Notes: a model not told the origin generated them from the letters alone. Counted from the stretch's first letter, positions 1 to 9,876 are shown. The stretch is 38,735 nt of DNA from an uncultured Clostridium sp. (GCA_946548575.1 CAMNPT010000009.1:1-38735), one strand, 5' to 3'. Numbers and translations: made by a program.

Positions 1-76
1 CCGAACACAGAAGTCAAGCCTAAATGTGCCGAAGATACTTGTGGGTTACCCTGCTGGGAAAATAGGTTGTTGCTAG
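1..76 (+). rRNA. rrf: 5S ribosomal RNA, 3' part (cut by window start)
   Basis: The first ~76 bases match the 3' two thirds of bacterial 5S rRNA: CCGAACACAGAAG near the start, then a GTGCCGAAGATACTTG segment and GGGAAAATAGGTTGTTGC before the end. The 5' part lies outside the window. It is followed directly by a T-run and an intrinsic terminator, so this is the end of an rRNA operon or a 5S unit. The exact 3' end is approximate. Confidence 0.93.
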
Positions 77-85
77 ATTTTTTTT

Positions 86-116
86 GACTAAAATTATTTT
101 TAGTCTTTTTTTTTTT
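86..116 (+). terminator. Intrinsic terminator after 5S rRNA
   Basis: Perfect 8-bp stem GACTAAAA/TTTTAGTC with loop TTAT, followed by 11 T residues. It closes the rRNA transcription unit and separates it from the protein gene starting at 174. Confidence 0.9.
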
Positions 117-173
117 GCTTTATTTAAAATATTGTGTTAAAATATATATGACAATATTTTTATGGAGGAAAAA

Positions 174-1340
174 ATGAACGAACAAGTATTAGATTTGTAT
201 AAAATATTAGGAACTAGTAGAAGAGCTTTAGCATATTCAGGTTTTAGTATTAAGAAAAGAAATGATGTAGAGATTAATGATTTTATTAAAGATAAATATT
301 TAACAGCTTTAAGAACGATAGAGATTTCTAAGGTTAATGCATCACCTGAAAAAATAAAAGAATTGGAAGAACAAGCAAAATTAGTAGAATATGCATATAG
401 AAAATTAAGAACACCATATTTAAGAGATCAATATAATTCTCAATTAGATGAATTAAAAAAAGAAAATGAAAATAATTTAATAAGTGCTATACCAGAACAA
501 AAAAATGCATATGATGTTTTAAACACAACTAGAGATGCAATCAATAATAGAAGTGATGCTGATAATGATTTATTCTTAGAAGAGCGAAAAAATAAGTTAA
601 TATCTAAATATGAAGCAATGATTATTATAAGTAATTCGTTCAGTGAAAAAGAAAAAATAAGCTTAAAAATTAAGGAAATTGAAGAAAATTATCAATTAAT
701 TAAAAATGCACAATGTAGAAAAAAATATGATGAAACTTTAAAAATAATGGAAGAACGTAGAAATAGAATTAAAAGAAAAGAAAATATAAGATTAAAGTTT
801 TCTCATCTTAGAGAGTTTATGCCAACTTTAATAGATTATAAAACAGAAGATGTAAATCATATTACTAGAGAAAAAAATATTGTAAAAAAACATGAAGAAT
901 CACCTGAATATAAATATTTAAATAATAACAATCAAGAAATTAGAATAAAACAAATTTCAAAAGTAAGTTTTATGAACTGGGAAAAAATGATAGATCATTT
1001 AAATGAATATGAAATTACCAGAAACGTTGATGGAAGAGAAAAAAGAGACAGAATATATACTCCAAGTATATCATTTTTTGAATTAAGTAATCAAGGTTCT
1101 GATTATTATAATTGTGTTATTAATGAATTATTGTCAGAGGATTTTATTGAAGGATCAAAATATAATGCAGGTTATATTGGAAGTGTAGATAAAAATAAAG
1201 AAGGTAAATATATTACAACACTTGATAAAACAAATTTAAAAGGAAGAGACAAAGAAATGTTAACTGCTGTTATGTTATTGAGAAATATGGAAAAAAGAAA
1301 AGAAAAAAATAGTAAAGGTGGAGAAAAGGAACATGAGTAA
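174..1340 (+). CDS. Hypothetical protein with two degenerate J-domain-like segments
   Basis: 388 residues; no confident family. The start is the ATG at 174 because GGAGGAA lies just upstream; an in-frame ATG at 162 would contain that site. Residues ~6-95 read like a J domain (LYKILG, a long helix, then YRKLRTPYLRDQYN), and residues ~112-195 repeat the plan (AYDVLN, then KNAQCRKKYDETL). Both lack the HPD tripeptide that activates Hsp70, so classical co-chaperone activity is doubtful. The C-terminal ~190 residues are charged and unrecognised. There is no signal peptide or membrane segment, so it is probably cytoplasmic. Its end overlaps the region just before the flavin reductase start by eight bases, so the two are probably co-transcribed. 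Confidence 0.75.
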   Translation: MNEQVLDLYKILGTSRRALAYSGFSIKKRNDVEINDFIKDKYLTALRTIEISKVNASPEKIKELEEQAKLVEYAYRKLRTPYLRDQYNSQLDELKKENENNLISAIPEQKNAYDVLNTTRDAINNRSDADNDLFLEERKNKLISKYEAMIIISNSFSEKEKISLKIKEIEENYQLIKNAQCRKKYDETLKIMEERRNRIKRKENIRLKFSHLREFMPTLIDYKTEDVNHITREKNIVKKHEESPEYKYLNNNNQEIRIKQISKVSFMNWEKMIDHLNEYEITRNVDGREKRDRIYTPSISFFELSNQGSDYYNCVINELLSEDFIEGSKYNAGYIGSVDKNKEGKYITTLDKTNLKGRDKEMLTAVMLLRNMEKRKEKNSKGGEKEHE

Positions 1341-1899
1341 AGTAAGTTGGAAACCTGGTACATTTTTATATCCTATTCCAGCTGTAATGGTAAGTTGTGG
1401 AACAATGGAAAAATCAAATATTATTACAGTTGCATGGACAGGAATTATAAATAGTGACCCAGCAATGGTTTATATTTCAGTAAGACCAACAAGATATTCT
1501 TATAATATAATCAAAGAACAGGGAGAGTTTGTTATAAATTTAACAAATGAAAGTCTTTGTAAGGCAACAGATTGGTGTGGTGTTAGGTCAGGATCAAAAT
1601 ATAATAAATTTAAAGAAATGAACCTACATAAAGAAGAAGCATATTTTGTAAAATGTCCAATGATAAAAGAAAGCCCTGTATCAATAGAATGTAAAGTTAA
1701 AGAAATAAAAGAATTAGGATCACATCACATGTTTGTAGCTGAAGTTCTATCAATTGATGCTGATGAAAAATATATTGATGAAAAAGGAGCTTTTGATATT
1801 TCCAAATGTAATTTAATATCATATTTAAATGGCCATTATTATTCAATGGGAAATAAATTAGGAAAATTTGGATTTTCTGTACAAAAAAAGAAAAAATAA
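1333..1899 (+). CDS. Flavin reductase family protein (FMN-binding split barrel)
   Basis: 188 residues, the usual size of the flavin reductase-like split-barrel family, which binds FMN and reduces it or uses it as a cofactor. Visible family features are the N-terminal strand pattern with MVSCGTMEKSNIITVAW, the block DPAMVYISVRPTRYSY, the NLT segment after GEFVIN, and DWCGVRSGSKYNKF. The ATG at 1333 is preceded by GGAGAAAAGGA. It overlaps the end of the upstream J-like gene by a few bases, indicating one transcript. The substrate partner is unknown; many clostridial members sit as lone flavoproteins. A hairpin with T-run follows directly. Confidence 0.88.
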   Translation: MSKVSWKPGTFLYPIPAVMVSCGTMEKSNIITVAWTGIINSDPAMVYISVRPTRYSYNIIKEQGEFVINLTNESLCKATDWCGVRSGSKYNKFKEMNLHKEEAYFVKCPMIKESPVSIECKVKEIKELGSHHMFVAEVLSIDADEKYIDEKGAFDISKCNLISYLNGHYYSMGNKLGKFGFSVQKKKK

Positions 1900-1926
1900 A
1901 AAAAGACACAATGTGTCTTTTTTTTA
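1899..1926. terminator. Bidirectional terminator between convergent genes
   Basis: AAAAGACACA/TGTGTCTTTT inverted repeat flanked by A-run and T-run on both sides. It serves the flavin reductase on the plus strand and the GDSL surface protein, whose stop is at 1924, on the minus strand. Confidence 0.85.
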
Positions 1927-4168
1927 ATAATTATTTTTTTTGAATTTCTTATAATATAAAACCAATAATATAAATAAAATTATAATTATATATATTAATA
2001 TATTACTAAAACCTGCAAAAGGAAGAATTTTATTACTTATTGTGTTATTATCTTTGTTTGCAGATGAAGCGCTTGTATTATTGTAAGTATAAGTATCTTT
2101 ATCTGATTCATTTTTTTCAACAATGTTATATGTTTTTGATGCTACACCTGTATAATTATTAATTCCTTCTATAGTTATTGTAGCAGTTCCTTTGTTTATG
2201 TTATTTGAATAAGTAACTGTGTAATCTTTTCCTTCTTCTAATTCTATATGATCACTTGTAATAATCAATCTTGGTTTTATTTCTTTTCCTGTATATAATT
2301 GATCTTCAATATCATCAATTAGTGTAAAATTAATATCTTTTTTAATTATATTAAAATCCTTTTTTACTTCTCCAGTATAGTTTCCAATACCTTTTATTGT
2401 TAATGTACCAACACCAATATTTATATTATTATCATAAGATAAAGTATAATCTTTATTTTTTATAAGGACATAATCTTCATCTTTTAAAACAATTTCTGGT
2501 GTTATATTTTTTCCAGTATATATTTTATCAACTATCTCAGTGCAATTAATGTCTGAAATATTTTTTAAATCTGAGGTTGTATTTTCTTCTATTTGAAAAG
2601 ATACATTTGTTTCTGAACTATAATTGTTAATACCATTTATAGTTATTGTTGCAGTTCCAGTATTGATGTTATTTTGGTATTCTAATGTATAATCTTTATC
2701 TAAAATTAGTTTTGATGAACCATTTGTAATTAAAATATCAGGTTTTACCTCTTGACCAGTATAGGTCTGGTTTTCTATTTGAGCAATTTGAGTGTTAGAA
2801 ATCTCTAGAGGATTAATTACAAATTGTTTAGATATATTTCCAGTATAGTTTCCAATACCAGTAATAACTACTGTTGCATTACCTGCATTAACATTGTTTT
2901 TATATGTTAGTAAATAATCTTTATCTTTATATAGAAGTTCTCCATTGTTTTTAATTTCTACTAATGGTGTAATTGCAAATCCTGTATATGTTTGGTCATC
3001 TATATTTGAAATGTTTAATTTAGATATATCTTGTTTACTATTTGATTCTTTTATATTAAAAGTTTTAATAACTTTTCCACTATAATCTCCAATTCCGGTT
3101 ATACTAACTTGAGCTTGTCCAACATTTTTGTTGTTAATATAAATAAGTGAGTAGTCAGTATCTTCAACTAATGTTTTAGAGCCATCTTTGATAACTACAG
3201 AAGGTGTTAATAAATTACCAGTATAATTCATATCTTTAATTTCAGAAATTGTTAATTTTGAAATATCCTTCTTTTCTGAAATAGAAGTTAAAACATCTAA
3301 TATTCTTGTTGCAATCTTTTGATGACCAGCTTCGTTTGGATGAGGGTCAAAAATAAAAATCTTTTCTTTTAAACTAATATTAACGTTTGTAAGTCTTGGA
3401 TTTGTTGTATTAAAATCATCATATATTTTAGCAATTTTATAATTTTTTTCAGAATTACTTTTTTCCTTAAGTATTCTATTTAATTGATTAATTGGTTCAT
3501 CAACAAATCCGCTTAAGTCGTAATTTAGTAGTGAAATTTCATAATAAGGATTATAAAATTGTGTTGCAACAAGTGTAGCATCAGGATTAAGCTCTTTAAT
3601 ATATTTATATGATTTATCCCAATATTCAGAATATGTGTTTATGTTAGCATTTATTTTTTGTTTAGTTTCATTACTTGTAAAGAAATTATATATTTGGTTA
3701 AGCATTGAATATTGTTTAAGCAGTGAAGAATTAAGAATAACTTGTTTAGCTTTTTCTTCAAAATTAGAATCATTAGCATCTATACCAGTTACACTAGCTA
3801 CGGCTTCAATAGCTATTCCTAACAATTCATTAGATCCAATAGAAACAGTTATTAAATCAGCATTTTTTATTGCATTTTGGTAAGATGAATCAGTTGTAAT
3901 TTTCTCATAATATTCTTTACATGTCATACCAGAAATAGCAAGATTTTTGAAATTTGATTCAGAAACACCTATTTTTTTTCTAACAATTTGGGCATAACTA
4001 CCGTGAGTTTCTATCTGTTAAACCATAACCAAATGCAATACTATCACCCATAGCAAGATAATTAGTATATTTTGGGGAAGATGCATAAGAAAAAATAGGT
4101 ATAAATAGTTCAATTAGTATTATAGCACTAATTAAAATTGAAAATATATTTTTTAATTTTTTTATCAT
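1924..4168 (-). CDS. Secreted GDSL/SGNH hydrolase with five surface repeats; needs +1 shift at CGG
   Basis: Read from the ATG at 4168 (AGGAG upstream), the zero frame encodes a signal peptide (residues ~1-29) and the SGNH block I motif MGDSIAFGYG (Ser43), then meets CGG-UAG at codon 56. Skipping the C of CGG gives NSGSYAQIVRKKIG and runs into the remaining 691 residues: GSNE (block III, Asn113) and FDPHPNEAGH (block V, Asp274/His276). Five ~80-residue modules follow (YTG…P, KDYTL.Y.NN.N.G.A, ITGIGNYTG), then an LPFAG-hydrophobic-KKFKKNN tail resembling a sortase signal. The length, 2245 bases, is 3n+1, as one +1 shift requires; the product is 747 residues. Likely a wall-anchored esterase/lipase; substrate unknown. 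The family assignment is clear; recoding is inferred. Confidence 0.86.
4000..4006 (-). other. +1 frameshift site UCA-CGG-U in the GDSL hydrolase
   Basis: On the minus strand the zero frame reads TCA CGG TAG (stop). In +1, GGT AGT TAT GCC encodes GSYA and stays open to the real end at 1924. The protein N-terminus (signal peptide, GDS motif) and the rest of the SGNH domain lie in different frames joined exactly here. Confidence 0.85.
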
Positions 4169-4280
4169 TTGAAACAATCTCCTATAAAATAATTTAACTT
4201 TATACTTTTATACTATTATAAATTAAATAAAAAGTCAATAGAATTAATTGTAAAAAAAGAAAAATTATTGGCTAAAACCA

Positions 4281-4309
4281 TTGACACATAGTAAAAAAAA
4301 TGATAAAAT
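4281..4309 (+). promoter_or_regulatory. Sigma-A promoter of the rpmG-secE-nusG operon
   Basis: TTGACA (4281-4286), 17-base spacer, TAAAAT (4304-4309). An 8-bp inverted repeat AGCATATG/CATATGCT (4315-4338) lies in the predicted 5' leader before the rpmG ribosome binding site. Confidence 0.85.
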
Positions 4310-4382
4310 AGATAAGCATATGTGGAAAAACATATGCTCACATCGTTTTAAAAAAAAGGTAAAAATACGGAGGTGTTATTTT

Positions 4383-4547
4383 ATGGCAGCAAAAGGACCA
4401 AGAGAAAATATAACTTTAGAATGCACAGAATGTAAAAGAAGAAATTATATGACTTCAAAAAATAAAAGAAATAATACAGATAGACTAGAAATAGTTAAAT
4501 ATTGCAAATTCTGTAAAAAACGTACAACACATAAAGAAACTAAATAG
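4383..4547 (+). CDS. rpmG: Ribosomal protein bL33
   Basis: 54-residue protein of the large ribosomal subunit. It has two CxxC pairs (CTEC and CKFC), the zinc-binding form of L33, within the family pattern [14 protein letters not shown] and [13 protein letters not shown]. Start ATG at 4383, preceded by CGGAGGTG; that CGG is in the leader, not in a codon. It is the first gene of the rpmG-secE-nusG-rplK-rplA run, the usual Firmicute order, with 29 bases to secE. A consensus promoter lies 100 bases upstream. Confidence 0.97.
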   Translation: MAAKGPRENITLECTECKRRNYMTSKNKRNNTDRLEIVKYCKFCKKRTTHKETK

Positions 4548-4576
4548 TTTTAAAGCTATTTTAAGGAGGATATAAA

Positions 4577-4948
4577 ATGGCTAAAAAAGAAGCAAATAAA
4601 AAAGAAATGAAAAACAAAAAGAGTTTTTTTAAAGATTTTAAAGCTGAATTAAAAAAAGTAAGTTGGCCAACACCAAAACAATTAGTAAACAATACTGTTG
4701 CAGTTGTATCAATTGTTCTATTAACAGCTGTTATTGTATTTGTATTAGATGTTGTATTTGAAAATATTAATAAACAAGGAATTAACAAAATTAAAGAAGT
4801 TATTGCAACAAATACAACTGAAGAAAATTCAACTGAAGAGGAAACCACAGATAATTCTGAAGAAGAGAAAACTGAAGAAAATAAATCAGCAGATTCTGAT
4901 GAAACAGTTGAAGCAGAAAATGATACAAATGCAGAAAGTAATGAATAA
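4577..4948 (+). CDS. secE: Preprotein translocase subunit SecE with acidic C-terminal tail
   Basis: 123 residues. SecE clamps SecY in the membrane translocon. The family core is residues ~17-70: FFKDFKAELKKVSWPTPKQL, the hallmark amphipathic helix, then one membrane helix (VAVVSIVLLTAVIVFVLDVVF). Minimal Firmicute SecE proteins end soon after this helix. Here ~50 more residues follow, almost all Glu, Asp, Thr, Ser and Asn, forming a low-complexity acidic tail. RBS AAGGAGG, ATG at 4577. It sits between rpmG and nusG as expected. Confidence 0.95.
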   Translation: MAKKEANKKEMKNKKSFFKDFKAELKKVSWPTPKQLVNNTVAVVSIVLLTAVIVFVLDVVFENINKQGINKIKEVIATNTTEENSTEEETTDNSEEEKTEENKSADSDETVEAENDTNAESNE

Positions 4949-4986
4949 AGTAGCCAATAAATATAATTTAAAGGAGGCTTAAAAAA

Positions 4987-5523
4987 GTGTCTCAAAAAGA
5001 TTATGATATGGTAGCTAGATGGTATGTAGTACATACATATTCTGGTTATGAAAATAAAGTAAAAACAGACTTAGAAAAAACAATAAAAAACAGAGAATTA
5101 GAAGATTACTTTTTTGACATAATAGTTCCTATGGAGGAACAGATAGAAATAAAGGACGGAAAAAGGAAAACAAATCTAAAAAAAGTATTTCCTGGATATG
5201 TACTAATAAAAATGATAGTAACTGAACAATCTTGGTATATAGTAAGAAATACAAGAGGTGTTACAGGATTTGTAGGTTCAGGAACTGATCCAATTCCATT
5301 AACTGATGATGAAATCAGAAATATGGGATTTGAAGATATTCCGGTAAATGTAGATTATGAAGTAAATGAACAAGTACAAGTAATGAATGGACCTTTTGAA
5401 GGGTTTGTAGGTACAGTTCAAGAAATAAATACAGAAAAACATAAAGTAAAGGTTCTAGTATCTATGTTTGGAAGAGAAACACCAGTAGAATTAGAATTTT
5501 CACAAGTTCAAAAAGTTAAATAA
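4987..5523 (+). CDS. nusG: Transcription termination/antitermination factor NusG
   Basis: 178 residues, normal NusG length. It binds RNA polymerase, modulates pausing and couples to Rho or ribosomes. The NGN domain begins [16 protein letters not shown] and contains FPGYVLIKM and [12 protein letters not shown]. The C-terminal KOW domain contains [20 protein letters not shown]. The start is GTG at 4987, supported by AAAGGAGGC seven bases upstream; no ATG has comparable spacing. Co-transcribed with secE (38-base gap) and rplK (19-base gap). Confidence 0.97.
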   Translation: MSQKDYDMVARWYVVHTYSGYENKVKTDLEKTIKNRELEDYFFDIIVPMEEQIEIKDGKRKTNLKKVFPGYVLIKMIVTEQSWYIVRNTRGVTGFVGSGTDPIPLTDDEIRNMGFEDIPVNVDYEVNEQVQVMNGPFEGFVGTVQEINTEKHKVKVLVSMFGRETPVELEFSQVQKVK

Positions 5524-5542
5524 AAAGGGAGGTGCCACTAAA

Positions 5543-5971
5543 ATGGCAGAAAAAGAAATTTCAAACATTATTAAATTACAAATTGAAGCAGGAAAAGCAT
5601 CACCAGCTCCACCAGTTGGTCCAGCATTAGGTTCAAGTGGTGTTAATATTATGCAATTCGTAAAAGAATTTAATGATAGAACTGCAAATCAACCTGGAAT
5701 GATTATACCAGTAGTTATAACAGTTTATAAAGATAAATCTTTTGAATTTATAACTAAAGTACCACCAGTTCCAGTTTTAATAAAAAAAGCAATAAATATC
5801 CAAAAAGGTTCAGGAAAACCAAATATGGAAAAAGTTGCAAAAATTACTAAAGCACAAGTAAAAGAAATTGCTGAAACAAAAATGCCAGACTTAAATGCTG
5901 CATCAATTGAAACAGCTATGAGCATGGTTGAAGGAACAGCACGTTCTATGGGCGTTACTGTTACAGATTAA
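5543..5971 (+). CDS. rplK: Ribosomal protein uL11
   Basis: 142 residues, the standard length. L11 forms the GTPase-associated centre with L10/L12 and 23S rRNA. Signature blocks: [32 protein letters not shown] and the C-terminal RNA-binding part ending [15 protein letters not shown] at 5543 with GGGAGGTG upstream. In the nusG-rplK-rplA operon; rplA starts 58 bases downstream. Confidence 0.98.
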   Translation: MAEKEISNIIKLQIEAGKASPAPPVGPALGSSGVNIMQFVKEFNDRTANQPGMIIPVVITVYKDKSFEFITKVPPVPVLIKKAINIQKGSGKPNMEKVAKITKAQVKEIAETKMPDLNAASIETAMSMVEGTARSMGVTVTD

Positions 5972-6029
5972 TTAATTAAATTGGGAGAACAAAAGTTGAT
6001 TGTTCGCTAATACCAAAGGAGGTAATAAA

Positions 6030-6716
6030 ATGGGAAAAGTATCTAAAAGATATGCAAAAAGTCTAGAAATGATAGACAAAACTAAAGAATATGAAATTAA
6101 AGAGGCATTAGATTTAATAGAAAAAATGCCAAAAACAAAATTTGATGAAACAGTAGAATTACATGTTAAATTAGGTGTTGATTCAAAATATGCAGATCAA
6201 CAAGTTAGAGGTACAGTAGTACTTCCAAATGGAACAGGTAAAACACAAAGAGTTTTAGTATTTGCTAAAGGTCCAAAAGCTGATGAAGCTGAAAAAGCAG
6301 GAGCAGACTTTGTAGGAGCAGAAGAATTAATACCAAGAATTCAAAATGATGGATGGTTTGATTATGACGTTGTAGTTGCAACACCTGATATGATGGGAGT
6401 TGTAGGAAGATTAGGTAAAGTATTAGGACCTAAGGGATTAATGCCAAATCCTAAATCTGGTACAGTTACAATGGATGTAACAAAAGCTGTAAATGAAATA
6501 AAATCTGGTAAAGTAGAATATAGATTAGATAAAAATAATATTATACATTTAGGATTTGGAAAGGTTTCATTTGGAGTTGATAAATTATTAGAAAACTATG
6601 ATGTTATTATGAATGCAATAATAAAAGCAAAACCAGCAGCAGCTAAAGGTCAATACATCAAAGGTGTAGCTATAGCAACTTCTATGGGACCAAGTGTAGC
6701 TGTTGATCAAAAATAA
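6030..6716 (+). CDS. rplA: Ribosomal protein uL1
   Basis: 228 residues, normal L1 length. L1 forms the mobile stalk at the E site and in many bacteria autoregulates its operon. Recognisable blocks are [62 protein letters not shown] and the C-terminal [11 protein letters not shown]. The start is ATG at 6030 after AAAGGAGG. The gene ends 10 bases before the L10 leader RNA. Confidence 0.98.
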   Translation: MGKVSKRYAKSLEMIDKTKEYEIKEALDLIEKMPKTKFDETVELHVKLGVDSKYADQQVRGTVVLPNGTGKTQRVLVFAKGPKADEAEKAGADFVGAEELIPRIQNDGWFDYDVVVATPDMMGVVGRLGKVLGPKGLMPNPKSGTVTMDVTKAVNEIKSGKVEYRLDKNNIIHLGFGKVSFGVDKLLENYDVIMNAIIKAKPAAAKGQYIKGVAIATSMGPSVAVDQK

Positions 6717-6726
6717 TTTAAATATA

Positions 6727-6834
6727 TTATAGCCAAAGACAGTAGGCAAAAGTTAAGTCCTACCGAGGTAAAAGTAAGAAATTAATAAACGTTTCTTTTG
6801 TTTACTTTGGTAGTGACAAAAGAAACGTTTTTAA
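6727..6834 (+). ncRNA. Ribosomal protein L10 leader with attenuator hairpin
   Basis: Between rplA and rplJ lies AGCCAAAGACAGTAGGC…AAGTCCTACCGAGGT, the conserved core of the L10 leader to which the L10(L12)4 complex binds. It is followed by a 15-bp perfect stem (AAACGTTTCTTTTGT at 6787-6801 with its complement at 6816-6830) ending in T residues, which can act as an attenuating terminator. Position and sequence fit known autoregulation of rplJL; the details here are inferred. Confidence 0.88.
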
Positions 6835-6876
6835 ATTTTAATTATATATAACTAATTCTGGGAGGTGAAAAGATTA

Positions 6877-7458
6877 ATGGCAAGTGAAAAAATATTAAAC
6901 CAAAAGAAAGAAGAAGTTAAAAATTTAGCAGAAAAAATGAAAAATGCTAAGTTAATACTTTTAACAGATTACAGAGGAATCAATGTTACAGATGATACAA
7001 ATTTAAGAAGAGATTTAAGAAAAGTAAATGCTACTTGCACTATTATAAAAAATAATATTACAAGAAGAGCTTTAGCTGAATGTAAAATTGAAGGATTAGA
7101 AGATCAACTTATAGGACCAACAGCAGTTATTATGTGTGAGGAAGACTATTTAGAAGCTTCTAAAATAATTTATAAATTCAGTAAAGATAATGATTACTAT
7201 AAAATTAAAGGTGGAGTAATTGACGGAAAAGTTATGACAGCAGAAGAAATTATTACTCTTGCAAAATTACCATCAAGAGATGTATTACTATCTATGCTTG
7301 CTGGTGCATTATTATCAAATATTTCAAAAGTTGCAGTTGCATTAAATGAAGTTAAAAAACTTAAAGAAGAATCAGGTGAAAATGTAACTGTTGCAGTAGA
7401 AACATCTAATGCAGAAGAAGCTAAAGCAGAAGAGCCAGCTGAAACAACAGCTGAATAA
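6877..7458 (+). CDS. rplJ: Ribosomal protein uL10
   Basis: 193 residues. L10 anchors L12 dimers to the ribosome. Family blocks: KMKNAKLILLTDYRGINV, LRRDLRKVNATCTIIKNN and LAKLPSRDVLLSMLAGALL. The C-terminal helix and an acidic Ala/Glu-rich tail follow. The ATG at 6877 fits homologues (MASEKIL); GGGAGGTG lies about 10 bases upstream. An in-frame GTG at 6865 overlaps that site and is less likely. Preceded by the L10 leader and followed by rplL. Confidence 0.97.
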   Translation: MASEKILNQKKEEVKNLAEKMKNAKLILLTDYRGINVTDDTNLRRDLRKVNATCTIIKNNITRRALAECKIEGLEDQLIGPTAVIMCEEDYLEASKIIYKFSKDNDYYKIKGGVIDGKVMTAEEIITLAKLPSRDVLLSMLAGALLSNISKVAVALNEVKKLKEESGENVTVAVETSNAEEAKAEEPAETTAE

Positions 7459-7521
7459 TAAAAAAGTGTTGTACACTATAAAAACTAAATAATAAAATAA
7501 AAAAATTAGGAGGATTTTAAA

Positions 7522-7893
7522 ATGGAAAAAATAGAAAAAATAATCGAAGAAATCGATAGCTTAACAGTTGTTGAATTAAATGACTTAGTAAAAGCTATTG
7601 AAGAAAAATATGGAGTATCTGCAGTAGCTGCAGCTGCACCAGTAGCAGGAGGAGCTGCAGGAGCTGAAGCAGCAGAAGAAAAATCATCATTTGATGTTGT
7701 ATTAGCATCAGCTGGAGATCAAAAAATTAAAGTTATCAAAGTAGTTAGAGATGCTACAGGATTAGGATTAAAAGAAGCTAAAGAATTAGTAGATGGAGCA
7801 CCTAAAACAGTTAAAGAAGGAGTTTCTAAAGAAGAAGCTGAAGACTTAAAAGCTAAATTTACTGAAGTTGGAGCTACAATTGAATTAAAATAA
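7522..7893 (+). CDS. rplL: Ribosomal protein bL12 (L7/L12)
   Basis: 123 residues, the usual length. The N-terminal dimerisation helix ([18 protein letters not shown]), an Ala/Gly-rich hinge ([16 protein letters not shown]) and the C-terminal factor-binding domain ([27 protein letters not shown]) are all present. It recruits translation GTPases. RBS AGGAGG, ATG at 7522. A strong terminator follows; the rpoBC genes that often come next are absent from this locus. Confidence 0.98.
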   Translation: MEKIEKIIEEIDSLTVVELNDLVKAIEEKYGVSAVAAAAPVAGGAAGAEAAEEKSSFDVVLASAGDQKIKVIKVVRDATGLGLKEAKELVDGAPKTVKEGVSKEEAEDLKAKFTEVGATIELK

Positions 7894-7901
7894 TTTTAAA
7901 T

Positions 7902-7940
7902 AAAAAACTCGAAATCAAATTTTTGGTTTCGAGTTTTTTG
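7902..7940 (+). terminator. Intrinsic terminator after rplL
   Basis: AAAACTCGAAA … TTTCGAGTTTT stem with a T-run, nine bases after the rplL stop. It ends the ribosomal protein operon. Confidence 0.9.
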
Positions 7941-7968
7941 TATTGTATTGTATATCAGACATTAGGGC

Positions 7969-7997
7969 TTGTTTTTTTGCCTAAAAAAGTATATAAT
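7969..7997 (+). promoter_or_regulatory. Promoter of gatCAB
   Basis: TTGTTT (7969-7974), 17-base spacer, TATAAT (7992-7997), 33 bases before the gatC start. It follows the rplL terminator, so gatCAB has its own transcription start. Confidence 0.7.
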
Positions 7998-8029
7998 ATA
8001 TAACATATTGATTAAGGAGATGATAAACG

Positions 8030-8317
8030 ATGCAAGTAAGTAAAGAAGAGATTTTACATATAGCAGATTTAGCAGACTTATATATTGAAGAAAGTGAAAT
8101 AGATAATTATATTTTAAATTTACAAGATATATTAAATTTTGCGAATATTGTTAGTAATGCAAATGTAGATGATTTAGATATAACAATAGGTGCAAATGAA
8201 GAGAAAAATAAATTTAGAAAGGATGAGATACAAAAATTTGAAGATACAAAAAGTTTATTACAAAATGCAGATGAAATTGAGCAAAATATGTTCAAAATAC
8301 CAAAAGTGATAAATTAA
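8030..8317 (+). CDS. gatC: Asp-tRNA(Asn)/Glu-tRNA(Gln) amidotransferase subunit C
   Basis: 95 residues, typical GatC length. GatC is the small scaffold that wraps GatA and GatB in the amidotransferase making Gln-tRNA(Gln) and Asn-tRNA(Asn). The pattern ILHIADLADLYIEESEIDNYILNLQDILNFANIV matches the conserved N-terminal helices, and the gene lies directly before gatA and gatB. ATG at 8030 with AAGGAGATGATAAACG upstream. Confidence 0.95.
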   Translation: MQVSKEEILHIADLADLYIEESEIDNYILNLQDILNFANIVSNANVDDLDITIGANEEKNKFRKDEIQKFEDTKSLLQNADEIEQNMFKIPKVIN

Positions 8318-8397
8318 ATACATAAATTTTTCATTTGACATCCTAAAATTTATATATTTAATTTGCAGGATAGTATTTTAAAATTGGAGGAATTTTA

Positions 8398-9876
8398 ATG
8401 AATATTACTGAATTAACTGTTTATGAGTTACAAGAAAAAATAAAAAATAAAGAATTAACAATCACAGAAATTTCAAAAGCATACACAGATAGAATAAAGG
8501 AAAAAGAAAATGATGTACAAGCTTTTGTAACAACTTTATTAGATGAAGCTGAAACTCAAGCAAAAGAAATAGAAGCAAAAATAAATGAAGGTGAAAACTT
8601 AGCAGAGTTTTCAGGTATCCCAATTGGAATTAAAGATAATATTTGTACAAAGGGAATAAAAACAACATGTAGTTCAAAGATGTTAGAAAATTTTGTTTCA
8701 CCTTATAATGCTACAGTTGTTGAAAAATTGAATAATCATAATTTAATAAATATTGGTAAACTAAATATGGATGAATTCGCAATGGGAGGCTCTACTGAAT
8801 ATTCATATTTCAAAACAACAAGAAATCCATGGAATCTAAATAAAGTACCAGGAGGTTCTTCCGGAGGCTCTGCTGCTGCTGTAGCTGCTAATATGGTACC
8901 TTGGGCTTTAGGATCAGATACAGGTGGTTCTATTAGACAACCAGCCTCTTTTTGTGGTGTTGTAGGTTTAAAACCAACATATGGTTTAGTATCAAGATAT
9001 GGATTGGTTGCATTTGCTTCATCATTAGATCAAATAGGTCCTATAACAAAAGATGTACGTGATAGCGCAATTTTGTTAAATATAATTACAGGACATGACA
9101 AAAATGATTCAACTTCAATCCAAAAAGAAAAGGTTGATTACACAAAATGTTTAAAAAATGATGTAAAAGGTTTAAAAATAGGTGTTCCAAAAGAATTTTT
9201 TGCAGAAGGTATAAATTTGGAAGTAAAAAAATCACTTGAAAACGCAATTGAAAAATACAAAGAATTAGGTGCTGATGTTGAAGAATTTTCATTAGATATT
9301 GCAAAATATTCATTGGCAACATATTATATAATTGCTTGTGCAGAAGCAAGTTCAAACTTAGGTAGATTTGATGGAATTCGATATGGACATAGAGCAAAAG
9401 ATTTAAAGGATTTAGAGGATTTATTTAAAAAATCAAGAAGTGAAGGATTTGGTGCAGAGGTAAAAAGAAGAATAATACTTGGAACTTATGTGCTATCTTC
9501 TGGATATTATGATGCTTATTACAAAAAAGCACAACAAGTACGTACATTAGTAATGAAGGAATTTAACAAAGCATTTGAAAAATATGATGTAATTTTAACA
9601 CCAACATCACCAACAGTAGCATATGATATTGGTTCAAAATTAAATAATCCTTTAGAAATGTATTTATCAGATATTTGTACAGTATCTGTAAATATTGCGG
9701 GATTACCAGGAATATCAATTCCATGTGGTATTGATGGTAATGGAATGCCAATTGGTATGCAATTAATAGGAAACAAATTTAAAGAAGAAATAATATTAAA
9801 TGCAGCATATACATTTGAACAAAAAATTAAATTCAGAGAAAACTATAAACCAGAGTTTAAAGGAGGTGCTAAATGA
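8398..9876 (+). CDS. gatA: Asp-tRNA(Asn)/Glu-tRNA(Gln) amidotransferase subunit A
   Basis: 492 residues, typical. GatA is the glutaminase (amidase-signature) subunit that releases ammonia from glutamine. The catalytic Lys-Ser-Ser triad is intact: Lys79 in GIPIGIKDN, Ser154 in [10 protein letters not shown], Ser178 in [21 protein letters not shown] at 8398. Its TGA overlaps the gatB ATG, so translation is probably coupled. Presence of GatCAB fits the indirect tRNA amidation route common in Firmicutes. Confidence 0.98.
   Translation: MNITELTVYELQEKIKNKELTITEISKAYTDRIKEKENDVQAFVTTLLDEAETQAKEIEAKINEGENLAEFSGIPIGIKDNICTKGIKTTCSSKMLENFVSPYNATVVEKLNNHNLINIGKLNMDEFAMGGSTEYSYFKTTRNPWNLNKVPGGSSGGSAAAVAANMVPWALGSDTGGSIRQPASFCGVVGLKPTYGLVSRYGLVAFASSLDQIGPITKDVRDSAILLNIITGHDKNDSTSIQKEKVDYTKCLKNDVKGLKIGVPKEFFAEGINLEVKKSLENAIEKYKELGADVEEFSLDIAKYSLATYYIIACAEASSNLGRFDGIRYGHRAKDLKDLEDLFKKSRSEGFGAEVKRRIILGTYVLSSGYYDAYYKKAQQVRTLVMKEFNKAFEKYDVILTPTSPTVAYDIGSKLNNPLEMYLSDICTVSVNIAGLPGISIPCGIDGNGMPIGMQLIGNKFKEEIILNAAYTFEQKIKFRENYKPEFKGGAK

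Noticed and set aside
4281..4382. N-terminal extension of L33
   Set aside because: It would begin at the TTG of the -35 hexamer and run through the promoter and leader hairpin.
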